From Mytilisepta virgata (lineage: Eukaryota; Mollusca; Bivalvia; Mytilida; Mytilidae): a DNA stretch of 64,000 nt. The stretch is taken from assembly GCA_028015205.1 (NCBI GenBank), contig CM051512.1:4400755-4464754 (forward strand), given 5' to 3'. The notes below the pieces were generated by a model that was given only the letters and a program-made list of their open reading frames with translations, was not told the DNA's origin and searched no databases. The position numbers and the translations under genes were made by a program. Shown here in pieces: positions 1 through 12,900 of this stretch. Each line of letters begins with the position of its first letter. Position 1 is the stretch's first letter.

Positions 1-894
1 AACTAGATTTTACAGCTTTCAATGAACTCTAATAAATGCACAAAAAAAACAATTCTAATAAGAGGTCCGGTGACCTCAAATGTTATATTACCTGGTATAT
101 CTACTTTTAGCACATGTTTATAGAGGCTTTTATGTAAACGCAAATTGCGTCAGCTTAAACGAAAAAATCTATGCCCACACGACACGATACAATCACAAGA
201 ATGACAATGTTGTTCACTGCAATACCCATTTATGTAGGTCGCGTCATCTTAATTATTGAACGACGCCACGGGTACCAGTAAGTTTGGGGAACCCATGTTT
301 TATTCCTTCTTCTTGTGTAAATATTGAATTACATATGTATATAATTTTGATGTGCAAATGTTATTTAAATACATGTACTTATGAAAATAGTTTATTCAAA
401 ATACGCTCTTAAAAGGAAAGATTGCAGCATATTAAATGTAATATAAATGGAAAAACCAAACCAAACGTCGGATGCATAATTTAAATTGTATAGGACAACA
501 CAGATGAGCGAAGTTGGCATATTTTTCCTATTAGAATAGAAATAGTTCATGAGAGGTATAGAGTTGTGTTAATTACAGATGTGCCAGGCCTTCATATTAG
601 ATTTTATCTAACGACATAATCGATCTTTTGGATTACCTTTTAACATTGCTGAATAATCTTGAATGCAACAAAACAATGTGTCAAAAATAACATTGTTAAG
701 AACAATTTTGACAACTACACATGTAATTACATTTAGATGAATGTGAAAGTGTATCAGAGAGAACCATCATCCATTAAGTAGAAATGACCAACCATGGGAA
801 TTTTCCCTAACTCTTGATTTTTATAAAGAAAGCAAAAATTAGACACGCATGAAAAAAAACCCGATAAACTTATCCTTAGTCTTATATATTTCAG

Positions 895-930
895 TAAAGA
901 AAAAGCCAAAAAGGAAGCCTAGGCGAAAAG
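895..930 (+). CDS. Mini-exon 1, polybasic repeat
   Basis: A 36-nt exon between a TTTCAG acceptor and a GTATGC donor. With a preceding G it reads VKKKPKRKPRRK, nine basic residues in twelve. Phase 1-1. Confidence 0.75.
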
Positions 931-3900
931 GTATGCTATAAAAATATAAAAAAGAGCAAGATAAACTTCATAAAGATATAAACTCAGAAATAATTGGAAT
1001 TGTCAAAGACTATGGTAATGTGCGGATGATTTCGTAAGTGATGAAAATAATATAACCTTGATAGACTCTGGTTATAAAGCTTCCATAACAATCATAATGC
1101 TCTGTCTAAAATGTCATCATAAGTTACTTATTACCCATTTAGTACTTCTAAATGTTAACACAATTCTTTAGCAGTTGATTTCATCTTAGGAAATCAGGAA
1201 ATCACTGCAAAATTCTGCTGAAAAAACATTGATCATTTGAAATCAAAACCATGAGACAGATACTTTCTCAGTACATCCTCAATAAACACTTTTTATATTT
1301 CAAATTTGTTTTAATTAAAGGTTTTAGGAGATATTTTTAAGTTAAATTCCATGTCATTTTATACTGTAACGTTAGATTGTTTGAAACATTTTTTTGTGCA
1401 AGTAAGAATCTGGAAATTCATTTATTTTATTATCTTAATGTAACGTGAAATAATAGTGATAAGTATCCTTTCTGGATGTATACCTTGTCTCATAATACAT
1501 TCCAGTAAAAAGGAAACCAAAAAGAAAATCTAGACAAAAAGGTACATTTTATGTTACAAAAAATGCTATATGTAAACTAGATTTTATAGCTTTCAATGAA
1601 CTCGAATAAATGCACAAAGAACAATTCTAATATTGAGGTCCTGTGTCGTCAAACGTTATATTACCTGGTATATCTACTTTTAGCACATGTATATAAATGT
1701 TGTTTTTTTTATGTAAACGCGAACTGCGTCAGCTTAAAAAAAAAATCTCTGTCAACACGACACGATACAATCACAAGAATGACAATGTTGTACAGTGCAA
1801 TACCCATTTATATAGGGCGCGTCATCTTAATTATTGAACGACTCGACGTGTACCGGTAAGTTCAGGGAATACGTGTTTTATTTTTTCTTCTTGTGTAAAT
1901 ATTGTATTATATATGTATATAATTTTAGTGCGCACATGTTATCTAAATACATGTACTTATGAAATAGTTTATTTAAAATACGCTCTTAAAAGGAAAGATT
2001 GTAGCATATTAATTGTAATAGAAATGGAACAACCAAACCAAACGTCGGATGCATAATTTAACATTTTAAAGGACAATTCAGATGAGAAAAGTTAGCATAA
2101 TTGTCCTATTAGAACAGAAATAGTTCACGAGAGGCATAGAGTTTTGTTCATTTACATATGTGCCAGGCCTTCATATTAGATTTTATTTAACGACATAATC
2201 GATCTTTTTGATTACCTTTTAACATCTTTGAGTAATCTTGTAATGCAAAAAAAACAATGTGTCAAAAATAACATCGTTGGGAACAATTTTGACAACTACA
2301 AATGTAATTACATTTCGGCAAATGTGAAAGTTTATCTGAGAGAACCATGGTTCAGTAAGTAGAAATGGACAACGATGGGAATTTTCCCTTATTTTTGATT
2401 TTAATAAACAAAGCAAAAATTAGACATGCATGAAAAAAAAACCGATAAACTTATCCTTAGTCTTAAATATTTCAGTAAAGAAAAAGCCAAAAAGGAAGCC
2501 TAGACGAAAAGGTATGCTATAAAATATTAAAAAAGAGCAAGATCAACTTCATAAAGATATAAAATCAGAAATAATTGGAATTGTCCAAGACGATGGTAAT
2601 GTGCGGATGATTTCGTAAGTGATGAAAATAATATAACCTTGATAGACTCTGTTTATAAAGCTTTCATAACAATGATAATGCTCTGTCCAAAATGTCATCA
2701 TAAGTTACTTCTTACCCATTCAGTACTTCTAAATGTTAAAGGAATTCTTTAGCAGTTGATTTCATCTGAGGAAATCAGGAAATCAATGCAAAATTTTGCT
2801 GAAAAAACATTGATCATTTGAAATCAAAAACATGAGACAAATACTTTTTGCAGTACGTCCTCAATAAACACTTTTTATATTTCAAATTTATTTTAATTAA
2901 AGGTTTTAGGAGATATTTTTAAGTTAAATTTCATGTCATTTTATACTGTAAGATTGTTTGAAACATTTTTTTGTGCAAGTAAGATTCTGGAAATTCATTA
3001 ATTTTATTATTTTAATGTAACGTGAAATAATAGTGATAAGTATCCTTTCTGGATGTGTACCTTATCTCATAATACATTCCAGTAAAAAGGAAACCAAAAC
3101 GACAATCTAGACAAAAAGGTACATTGTATGTTACAAAAGATGCTATATGTCAATTAGATTTATAGCTTTCAATGAACTCGAATAACAAATGAACACAAAG
3201 AACAATTCTAATATGAGGTCCTGTGTCGTCAAACGTTATATTACCTGGTATATCTCCTTTTAGCACATGTATATAAATGGTTTTTTTTATGTAAATGCGA
3301 ATTACGTTAGCTTAAACAAAAAAATCTCTGTCAACACGACACAATACAATCACAAGAATGACAATGTTGTACATTGAAATACCCATTTATGTAGGGCGCG
3401 TCATCTTAATTATTGAACGACGTGACGTGTACCGGTACGTTTAGGGAACACGTGTTTTATTTCTTCTTCTTGTGTAAATATTGAATTACATATGTATATA
3501 ATTTTGATGTGCAGATGTTATCTAAATACATGTACTTATGAAAATAGTTTTTATTCAAAATACGCTCTTAAAAGAGAACCATCGTTCATTAAGTAAAAAT
3601 TACCAACCATGGGAATTTTCGCTAATTCTTGTTTTTTATAAACAAAGCAAAAATTAGACACACATGAAAAAAAAACCGATAAACTTATCCTAAGTCTTAT
3701 ATATTTCAGTAAAGAAAAAGCCAAAAAAGAAGCCTAGACGAAAAGGTATGCGATAAAAATATAAAAAAAAAGAGCAAGATCAACTTCATCAAGATATAAA
3801 CTCAGATATAATTGGAATTTGTCAAAAACTTGATGGTATTGTGCGTATGATTTTGTAAGTGTGAGAAAAATAATCTAACCTTGATAGATGGACTCTGGTT

Positions 3901-6900
3901 ATAAAGCTTTGATAACAAGCATTAATATCTGTCCAAAATGTCATCATAAACTAGAACCTTGTTTGTTTAATCTGCAACTCCAACACCTTTCATTCTGACA
4001 TTTTGCACATTTATACTGATTTTATTTTACATATGCACCTCCCCTTTTGGGCGATTTTAGAAAAAAATTCCAAATGTATCATTTGTTGTGCTTAGTCATT
4101 TTCAGACTCATCAGATACGAAGGGTAACTAGTTAGTGTAATCTAAAACTCCAACACCATAAACCTGGCATTTATGAAATTATTCACAGTTATTTTGACCA
4201 CATAGAACATATAAATATTTTATATAATATGAGAATCTACCGCCATTTGTTCAGCCTGTATGAAAATTGAGCATTTAAATAGATCCAAATACAGATGAAC
4301 AAACCGGTATCAATTTTTTATTTATTTTTGCTCATGTATTTCCTTAGAGGAATTTTAATCAGAATTTTATAGCAGAACATATCAGGCCTTTTCAAGCTTG
4401 CTTATTGGTCCAGACATTATCAAAATTTAATATAATAGTTCAAATGGAAATGGGGATTGTGTCATAGAAACAACCCCACCAAAACGTTATGCCTTTTCTC
4501 TCAAGAAATAAAATAAAACTGATTTTTTTGCTAATTAGATCGATATAGAATAACCTACTACATTCAAATATAAATCTTACAATATGTTAGATAACTTTTA
4601 ATCTTATGGAAACTGGGAACAGTGGATGCTAAAATTTTCTCTTATTTGCATGTGATGCAGGTCCAGAAATCTAATTGTTCTGTTTTTAGTTTATAGAAAT
4701 TATATGAAACAGTGAGCATTATTATACCCACTCCCACTTATCTCTCTAACTCCTAACCATTTGTTATGGTTTAATTTTTACAAAATGCTGAGTAATTTCA
4801 AAATGTATCACTCGACGAAATAGATCCCATTTGATGCAAACTAATGTTGGCTATGAACGAGATTGGAAAAATAGTTTTGAGCGGATTTCGCAGCTATACT
4901 CCAATTTGATAAACTAGAATTAATTAAACAAACTAAGGAAATAATAATATAGCGAATCACATTCTTGGATTTTTTAAATAATACAGAATTATGTGAATAT
5001 CAAACATTATACAGTTTTAAGCATGAGAGAGATAAGTATATTTTGTCTCATTTTTACATCGAAGGTGTTAGAAGGAACTCAAAAAGAAAGCCTAGGCGAT
5101 TGTTACGTTACATAAAAAATGCTTTAATTAAGATATGCTTTTTTCTTAAATACCTTTACATTTACAAAGAATAAACAAAAAATACAGAAATTAAAGGTTA
5201 AAAGAGAGAAACTATTACATTTCATATTAAACTAGGAGCCGGAATCTAGCCTATAGAATCAAATCTCAATTATAGCTTAAAATGACTAAGAGATGATGAG
5301 AATTTGATTTCGAAAGTGATTATAAAAGTCAAACTACTATTAGATATTTAATTTACTATAAAAAAAAATATAACAAAAAATGGAAAAAGAACTTTGCCAC
5401 AATTAACACCAGTACCTTTCGAATATTTTAGTAAGATTCAAAGAAGATGTACAAGCACGGTATAAATGTTACTATTGACTTGTTCACAAAACCTTTCAAT
5501 TTTTTTCAGGTTTTTATTTAGAGAAAATTGTGACGTTCTAAATTTTGTATTATCTTGGGCTTAATAAGAATTTTTTTTACGAAAATTAAGCTTTTCTTTC
5601 TTTGATTATTTTGATGTTAAATGAAACAATGATCTGTGATATCCTTCCTGGTCGGATACTTTGTCTCATTAAGGAGGAAACCAAAACGAAAGTATAGTTT
5701 GTTTCATATTATATTTCAGGAAGAAGGCAACCAAAAAAGAAAGGTATCTTCCAATATTATAAATAAAAAATGTTTTAACTGGGTTTATTATGATTATAAT
5801 ATGTGTACAAGGCGAAAATAGTAAACAGGAAACAAACAAACAAACAACACAAGATCCTAATAAACAATTGCAAGACATAGTTCCTCCAGGTATACATATA
5901 TCAATCAATCTCATTTTTTGACATTGAAAAATTAGTCGGAAGTTAACATTGATGATAACTTTGTAATGATGAATATAATATTTCCAAAGTGATACAAACA
6001 GTGTGTGTATTTAGATTTTAAATTTACCTCCGGAAAGCTTGAATGGGAAATTCCTGGAGAAATAATTAAAGGAAAATTTCATGAATAGCATTCTGTTTAT
6101 TTGGCAAATAATATATACAATTTGTGTTACATCTATGCAAGAAGAAAACCAAAGAAAAGTCAAAAGGTTTGGAAAAAAATTGCTTTGTTTGGAATGAAAA
6201 TTGCTATCAACGACATATAAATAGACTACAATTTTGAAACTTTCATTCAGGTTCATTATTAAGAAAAAAGCCATTACGAACAATTTGTATTCGCAGAGTA
6301 TTCGATAAGCTTTCACATTTCGCATGCAAATTAGTTTTGTGGCGAATACACTGCGATTAGGGACTATTTCCTGCATATTCACCACAAACCTAATTTGCAT
6401 ACCTGAAGTGAATATATGGCGAACAAGCTGCAAATAAACTGCGAATTATTGTAAATCAATATTTATATTTACTTTTCAATTTATTATTATATAAGTGTAT
6501 AACAAATGCATTTGATTAAAATGACCAATGAAATCTCATGTTCCTGTGAATATACTGTGAATTGCACTTAAAGATTTAACAATCTTTCTGGAGAATATAC
6601 AGCGAATTGTTTCGAAAAAGTTAAAGTTTTTCGGAGAACATCCTGCGAATTATGAAATTCATACTAAATACTAAGTTGCTGTAGCGAATATGTGGCAAAT
6701 TATTCGCAACTTTTCTATCAAGCAGTGATTAGTTTGCAGCATATTTACAGGTACATGCAAACATCTTGCGAACTGCTGCATTGAATAGGTGAATTCGCAG
6801 GACATTTGCTAGATGTTTACGGCATATTCGCTGCAGGAAATGTGGTCTGTAAGGGAGACGATAATCGTGCACTCATTTGTATCATTTCGGGGTCAAAAGT

Positions 6901-9900
6901 TAGATTACTAGTATGTGAAACCTTTTGGGGAAAACAAAATTTTCTCAAAAACTTCATTTTTTTGTAATTTTGATTATAGTGTTATTGTGTAAAACAATGG
7001 CCACGTATATCCTTCCTATATGTTTACTATGTATAATTATGCATTCCAGTAAGAAGGAAACCAAAAAGAAAGTCTAGACGAAAAGGTTTGTTCAAGATAA
7101 ATGTTTTAACCTTTCTTTGACTTTGCTTTGTTGTGATATTCCCTAAGTGCTTGTGCTTTGAAAAAAATATTGATCAAAGTTTGATGTAATTGATTATAGT
7201 AATAAAAACTTGAATCCCCAGAACTGATAATAACCTTCAAACATGTTAGCTAGATAAGAAAATAAACATTTAAATATACCTGCATGAAGAAATACCTGAT
7301 AGGATCTGGATATTTTAACGAAAAAAAGTTATTTTTATTCTTACATGTAAATATTCATCGATAGAAGGTAACAGCCCGTAATATGATACTGAGAAAGAGA
7401 AAACTTATTTTAGTAGAATTAGTTATAGTCATTTGACATAATGAACAGGAAGTCTAAGTTCAAGAATTTGGTATGATAAGATTTTGTTGCCAATTACCAA
7501 TTTACAAGCTTCATTTAGGTAAATTAAAGGGGGATAATGAAGAACCAGATTTTTTTTTTAATTTTTAGTCCCCTAAGGGGACTTTAGGTTTGCACTCCGT
7601 CCGTCTGTCTCTCCGTCAGTCCGGCAAATCAGTTTTTTCGTCATGCTTGAAGATATTGATTTGATCATTGTTTATAGTTTCACCATGACAAGTTACGGAT
7701 CAAATTCGAATTTTGTCCCGGTCTGGTGATTTTGTGCAGAGTTATGGTCTTTGGACTTAGAAAATTCACTCAAATAATCAGTTTTCCGCACTTTTTTTCG
7801 TCATGCTTGAAGATATTGATTTAATATTTGATACTAAGTGCACAGACTTCAGAAATAAATATATGCAATAAAAAACTTTGATACCAATTTTCATGCGCAG
7901 CATATACACATTTCGTCGATTTTCAATTCACCAGTTGTGCTCAAAGCCTCAAATGTTGAAAACGAAAACAACAATCCAGAAAAAGTTGAAGAGCAAATTA
8001 AACAATGCCAAGATTACCAAAAGGATTAAAGCCAAAACCATTTAAGGACAGAGCTATGCACGAAGGAGATATTTCACAAATTTTACAATGGTTTTATTCA
8101 TTCGTAAATTGTAAGTATCAATTTCGGGCTGGTATCGTAATACTAACAATTTAGATGAGGATACCCTCGGGACTTGGAGACAGTCGGCAGTGGCATCGAC
8201 TCAATGAAACCCTTGTCGATGAAAATCAAGGCAATATAGGGGAATGAATGTTTATAACCCTAAGCTTGTATTTTAGTTTCTGAATTTTGAACATTGCTTA
8301 AACATTGGAATTAAACATTGGCTCGTTGTATTCCAGGGAAAAAATCAAAACGGAAGCCTAAGCCGAAAGGTATGATATCTGCATATAATGTTTTTGATTA
8401 TATTTTCAATTAATATTGGTCACTAGATTCGATAAACACGCAGGGATAAATAAGGAAGAATCTAAATGAGTTTTAAATGTCAACGCAGGATATTAAAAAC
8501 TTAGATAAAATACACAGTTTTGTAAAATGAAAAAAAATGAAAAAAAAGAAAAAAAAAAAACACGGATAACTAAATAGTATTCAAAGCCAAAAAAAAAAAA
8601 AGGTTTCCCGGTATGAAGCATTCTAATTGTATTTAAAAAGGACAGTAGATGAACATAAAAGTGTATGGACTGCTCCATTAAAATGAATGTGGGAGGGTAG
8701 GAAGGGAAATTTAAAATATTTCCACAACCAACAAACTTTTTTGGGAAATATGTTTTTTACTCTAAACTTTACCTACATGTATGTTATGTTGTAGTGGACT
8801 TGCTTATACTTTCTATATTTCAGCAAGGACACCAAAAAAGAAACCCAAACCGAAAGGTATAAATTTTTTATATACTAGTATATATATATAAAATTAAAGC
8901 ATTTTAAAGTCAAAGTAAGGCCTGGAACACAGAGTAAAATCTTTCAACCAACTGAGAATTCAAGACTGTTGGAAGAACTAGTTTCTGCTTAATGTTTTGG
9001 TAACGTTGATCATATCACGTCTGTGTTATTTAAGTGCACAGCTACAAAGTATATTCACAATTTAAATGACAAATATTACAGAAACAGAAGTTGTCGGAAT
9101 TTTCCCTGCGATCTCAAAGTGCAAGTCCAAGAACATATAGTATATAAAATAATTTTATTTTTGTCTCGCCTTGACGGAGTCAAAAGGCGAGACATAGGTA
9201 TGCTGTTTCCGGCGTCGGCGGCGGCGGCGGCGGCGGCGGCGGCGATGGCGTCAACAATGTATTAGTTTGTGATTAGCTCTGTTTTATGGGGATCCACTAG
9301 TGGTAGGTCAATGATAATTGGTATGCAGATGTATTACCATTGCCACATCTCATTGCCATGGAGATTATTTGGCTCCGCCCGCTCAGTCATGGTCTATTGA
9401 CTTTGAATGGTTTGCTTACTTTACATGTATTAGTTTGTGATTAGGTCAGTTTATGGGGATCCACTAGTGGTAGGTCAATGATAATAGGTATGCAGATGTT
9501 ATTACCATTGCTACATCTCATTTCCATGGAGATTATTTGGCTCCACCCCCTCAGTCATGGTCTATTGACTTTGAATGGTTTGTTTACTTTACATGTATTA
9601 GTTTGTGATTAGGTCAGTTTATGGGGATCCACTAGTGGTAGGTCAATGATAATTGGTATGCAGATGTATTACCATTGCTACATCTCATTGCCATGGAGAT
9701 TATTTTGCTCCACCCCCTCAGTCATGGTCTATTGACTTTGAATAGTTTGCTTACTTTACATGTATTAGTTTGTGATTAGGTCAGTTTATGGGGATCCACT
9801 AGTGGTAGGTCAATGATAATTGGTATGCAGATGTATTACCATTGCTACATCTCATTGCCATGGAGATTATTTTGCTCCACCCCCTCAGTCATGGTCTATT

Positions 9901-12900
9901 GACTTTGAATGGTTTGCTTACTTTACATGTATTAGTTTGTGATTAGGTCAGTTTATGGGGATCCACTAGTGGTAGGTCAATGATAATTGGTATGCAGATG
10001 TATTATCATTGCCACATCTCATTGCCATGGAGATTATTTGGCTCCACCCCCTCAGTCATGGTCTATTGACTTTGAATGGTTTGCTTACTTTACATATATT
10101 ATGAGCCTGGTGAAGGATCCTGTACTGGAAATCAACTATAAGTAACTATAAGTAAACAAACAAAATTATATTTTATTGGACACAAAGCCAAGCAAAAAGA
10201 TTTTTGTCTCGCCATGATGAGGTTGGGTTGAAAAGCTACACATAGGTATGCTAATTCATGCAAATTCATTGACTGAATATTTGCATAACTTACATGTTAA
10301 AGTATTGCTATCAGTGGTGGATCCAGAACTTTTTGTAAGAGGGGGGGGGGGGAGGGGGGGCATTGACTGACCTAAGGGGGGCCCACTCCAGTCACGCATC
10401 AGTGATTCTCTATATAATCAACCAAATTTTCCCCACAAAATTTTTAACCGGATTTTCATAGGAAAATATCGGTTATTAAATTGGTGATGTACGGCGGGCG
10501 GGCGGCCGGGCGGACGGGCGGGCGGGCGGACGGGCGGCTGCCAAACAGTGTCCGTGCAATAACTTATGAACTGTTCAACCAAAGCTTTTCAAATTTTAAT
10601 ATGTTGTTACTGATGACAAAATGGAGGTCAAGTTCAATATTGACGATTTTCACTTTCACCGTTCAAGAGTTATGGTTCTTGAAAGATTGAAAAATGGCTT
10701 TTCCAGTGGTGTCCGTGTGATAACTTATGAACTGTTCAACCAAAGCTTTTCAAATTTTAATATGTTGTTAGTGATGACAAAATGGAGGTCAAGTTCGATA
10801 TTGACGATTTTCACTTTCACCGTTCAGGAGTTATGGTTCTTGAAAGATTGAAAAATGGCTTTCCCAGTGGTGTCCGTGTGATAACTTATGAACTGTTCAA
10901 CCAAAGCTTTTCAAATTTTAATATGTTGTTACTGATGACAAAATGGAGGTCAAGTTCGATATTGACCATTTTCACTTTCACCGTTCAAGAGTTATGGTTC
11001 TTGAAAGATTGAAAAATGGCTTTTCCCGTGGTGTCCGTGTGATAACTTATGAACTGTTCAACCAAAGCTTTTCAAATTTTAATATGTTGTTACTGATGAC
11101 AAAATGGAGGTCAAGTTCGATATTGACGATTTTCACTTTCACCGTTCAGGAGTTATGGTTCTTGAAAGATTGAAAAATGGCTTTCCCAGTGGTGTCCGTG
11201 TGATAACTTATGAACTGTTCAACCAAAGCTTTTCAAATTTTAATATGTTGTTACTGATGACAAAATGGAGGTCAAGTTCGATATTGACGATTTTCACTTT
11301 CACCGTTCAAGAGTTATGGTTCTTGAAAGATTGAAAAATGGCTTTTCCCGTGGTGTCCGTGTGATAACTTATGAACTGTTCAACCAAAGCTTTTTAAATT
11401 TTAATATGTTGTTACTGATGACAAAATGGAGGTCAAGTTCGATATTGACGATTTCCACTTTCACCGTTCCGATATTGACGATTTTCACTTTCACCGTTCA
11501 GAAGTTATGGTTCTAAAAAATTGAAAAAAGGCAGTTCAAGTCGTCGTTTATAAAATAAGGTTATAATCTCATTGGCGTATTTCTTTCATTATTGACTTCA
11601 TGATTTCTGCCTACCAACCCCTGCTTAACAAATGTGTGTGTACTTATATACTCTCAAAAATAGAATATTTGTCACTTACTATAAATAGGAGGTCAAGATT
11701 GATTTTTGCCTTTCCATTTCTGAACCCTACAAAACCCTACAAAAATTCATTTATATTTCTTTACTTCATCCTGTTTGGGAATCCATATTTGCAAACATCA
11801 TTTCCATGCAGGAAAATCCGGTTTGCTGTCATTCGACAGCCTCTTGTTGTATTTAGGTTTGGGAACGACTTATAATAAGTCAATGGTATTTGTTATCCAG
11901 TTGTATTAGCATTCACACATCTCATTTAAATGGAGATTGTTTAACCATGTAACTCAGTCATGGTTCATTGACTTTGAATATTTGCATAACTTGTGTAAGA
12001 TGTTAAGGTATTGCTATTATGATTTCAACATTTGCATAATCAAAATTACAAAAAGGCGAGACATATCTCTGTGATAACAGTTTATTCCTTTTATTGTACG
12101 TTTGGAGGAAAAAGAAACAAACCAAAATAAATTTATATTCATATTATTTCAGTCATGTGTATTAATGCCGAAAATAAACGCAGAAAAGGAAATCACATTC
12201 ATATTGTCGTCTATTTCTTCATTTGGAAATTATGAGTTCTTCTTTCATAAATAAACCGAGTAATAAATTTCAGCATTTAAAGAACATTGCATACAACAAT
12301 TTATAGTAATTATTAATGTGTTATATTTCAGTAAAGAAAACAAACAAAAAGCCAAAGCCAAAAGGTATGTTAAGAAAAAGTCATTTTAAAATGTTAACTC
12401 TGTTAAACTTTTCGTTTTCATAGACAAATGTATCTACAGTTTACATAGCATCCTTCGCTGTTATGAATACATTATAATGTTTTATAAATGTACGGTGAAA
12501 CCAGTTTTGGCCGAAAAGGTGCCCATAATCCGTCGAGTAATGACTCTTCAGCTGTGGGCAATGCATAAAAAGCTGAAATCCATAATGTCAAAGAATAGAT
12601 TCAAGTAGTTATATTAAAAGATTTAAGAAAGGAAAGGTATTTAGAAAGAGGTCATGTATACTTATTTACAACTTTCCTGAAATTTCTCTTAATCATTTCA
12701 GGCAATAAAAAGTCAGCTCCAAACCAGAAAAGTAGATAATTTACATTTTATTGAAATCAGAGAGGTTGAATTTTATAATGAACAAATATCTTTATCAAAT
12801 TAATTGTTTGTGAAACCTTCATTTTTAGAACTATTTCCCATACTTCACTAAACTTGAATGGATCATTGGCACCAGACTCAATCACAAACCTGGTCATACA

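Larger units (their letters stand above)
1..3950 (+). repeat. Tandem duplication of ~1.58-kb exon-intron blocks (about 2.5 copies)
   Basis: The block starting AACTAGATTTTA at 1 recurs at 1575 and, diverged, at 3152. Exon pairs are spaced 1581 and 1577 bp. Copies 1 and 2 each carry two mini-exons. Copy 3 has lost about 345 bp internally and loses similarity near 3950. Introns are as well conserved as exons, so the duplication is fairly recent. Confidence 0.9.
9163..12062 (+). mobile_element. 2.9-kb inverted-repeat element carrying two tandem arrays
   Basis: The 5' end GTCTCGCCTT (9163) pairs with AAGGCGAGAC at 12053-12062, and also with an identical AAGGCGAGAC arm within its own first 33 bp. 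A degenerate second head lies at 10203. Inside are a (GGC)n tract, a 5 x 167-bp array and a 6 x 161-bp array. No transposase ORF is visible, so it is non-autonomous. It sits in an intron of the lectin gene. Confidence 0.6.

Noticed and set aside
6011..6433. 140-residue minus-strand open frame
   Set aside because: AT-rich, no motif, crosses a dead mini-exon and GCGAAT repeat tract.
8000..8115. Possible exon with a PKGLKPKPF-like start and GTAAGT donor
   Set aside because: No acceptor with a fitting phase 1 start and a different length class from the mini-exons; could be a relic, too weak to list.
9023..9265. Open frame with a poly-alanine run
   Set aside because: The alanines come from a (GGC)n tract inside the inverted-repeat element; no splice or domain support.
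10481..11516. Series of near-identical 69-83 residue open frames
   Set aside because: They repeat exactly every 161 bp with the tandem array and overlap each other; period by-products, not a gene family.
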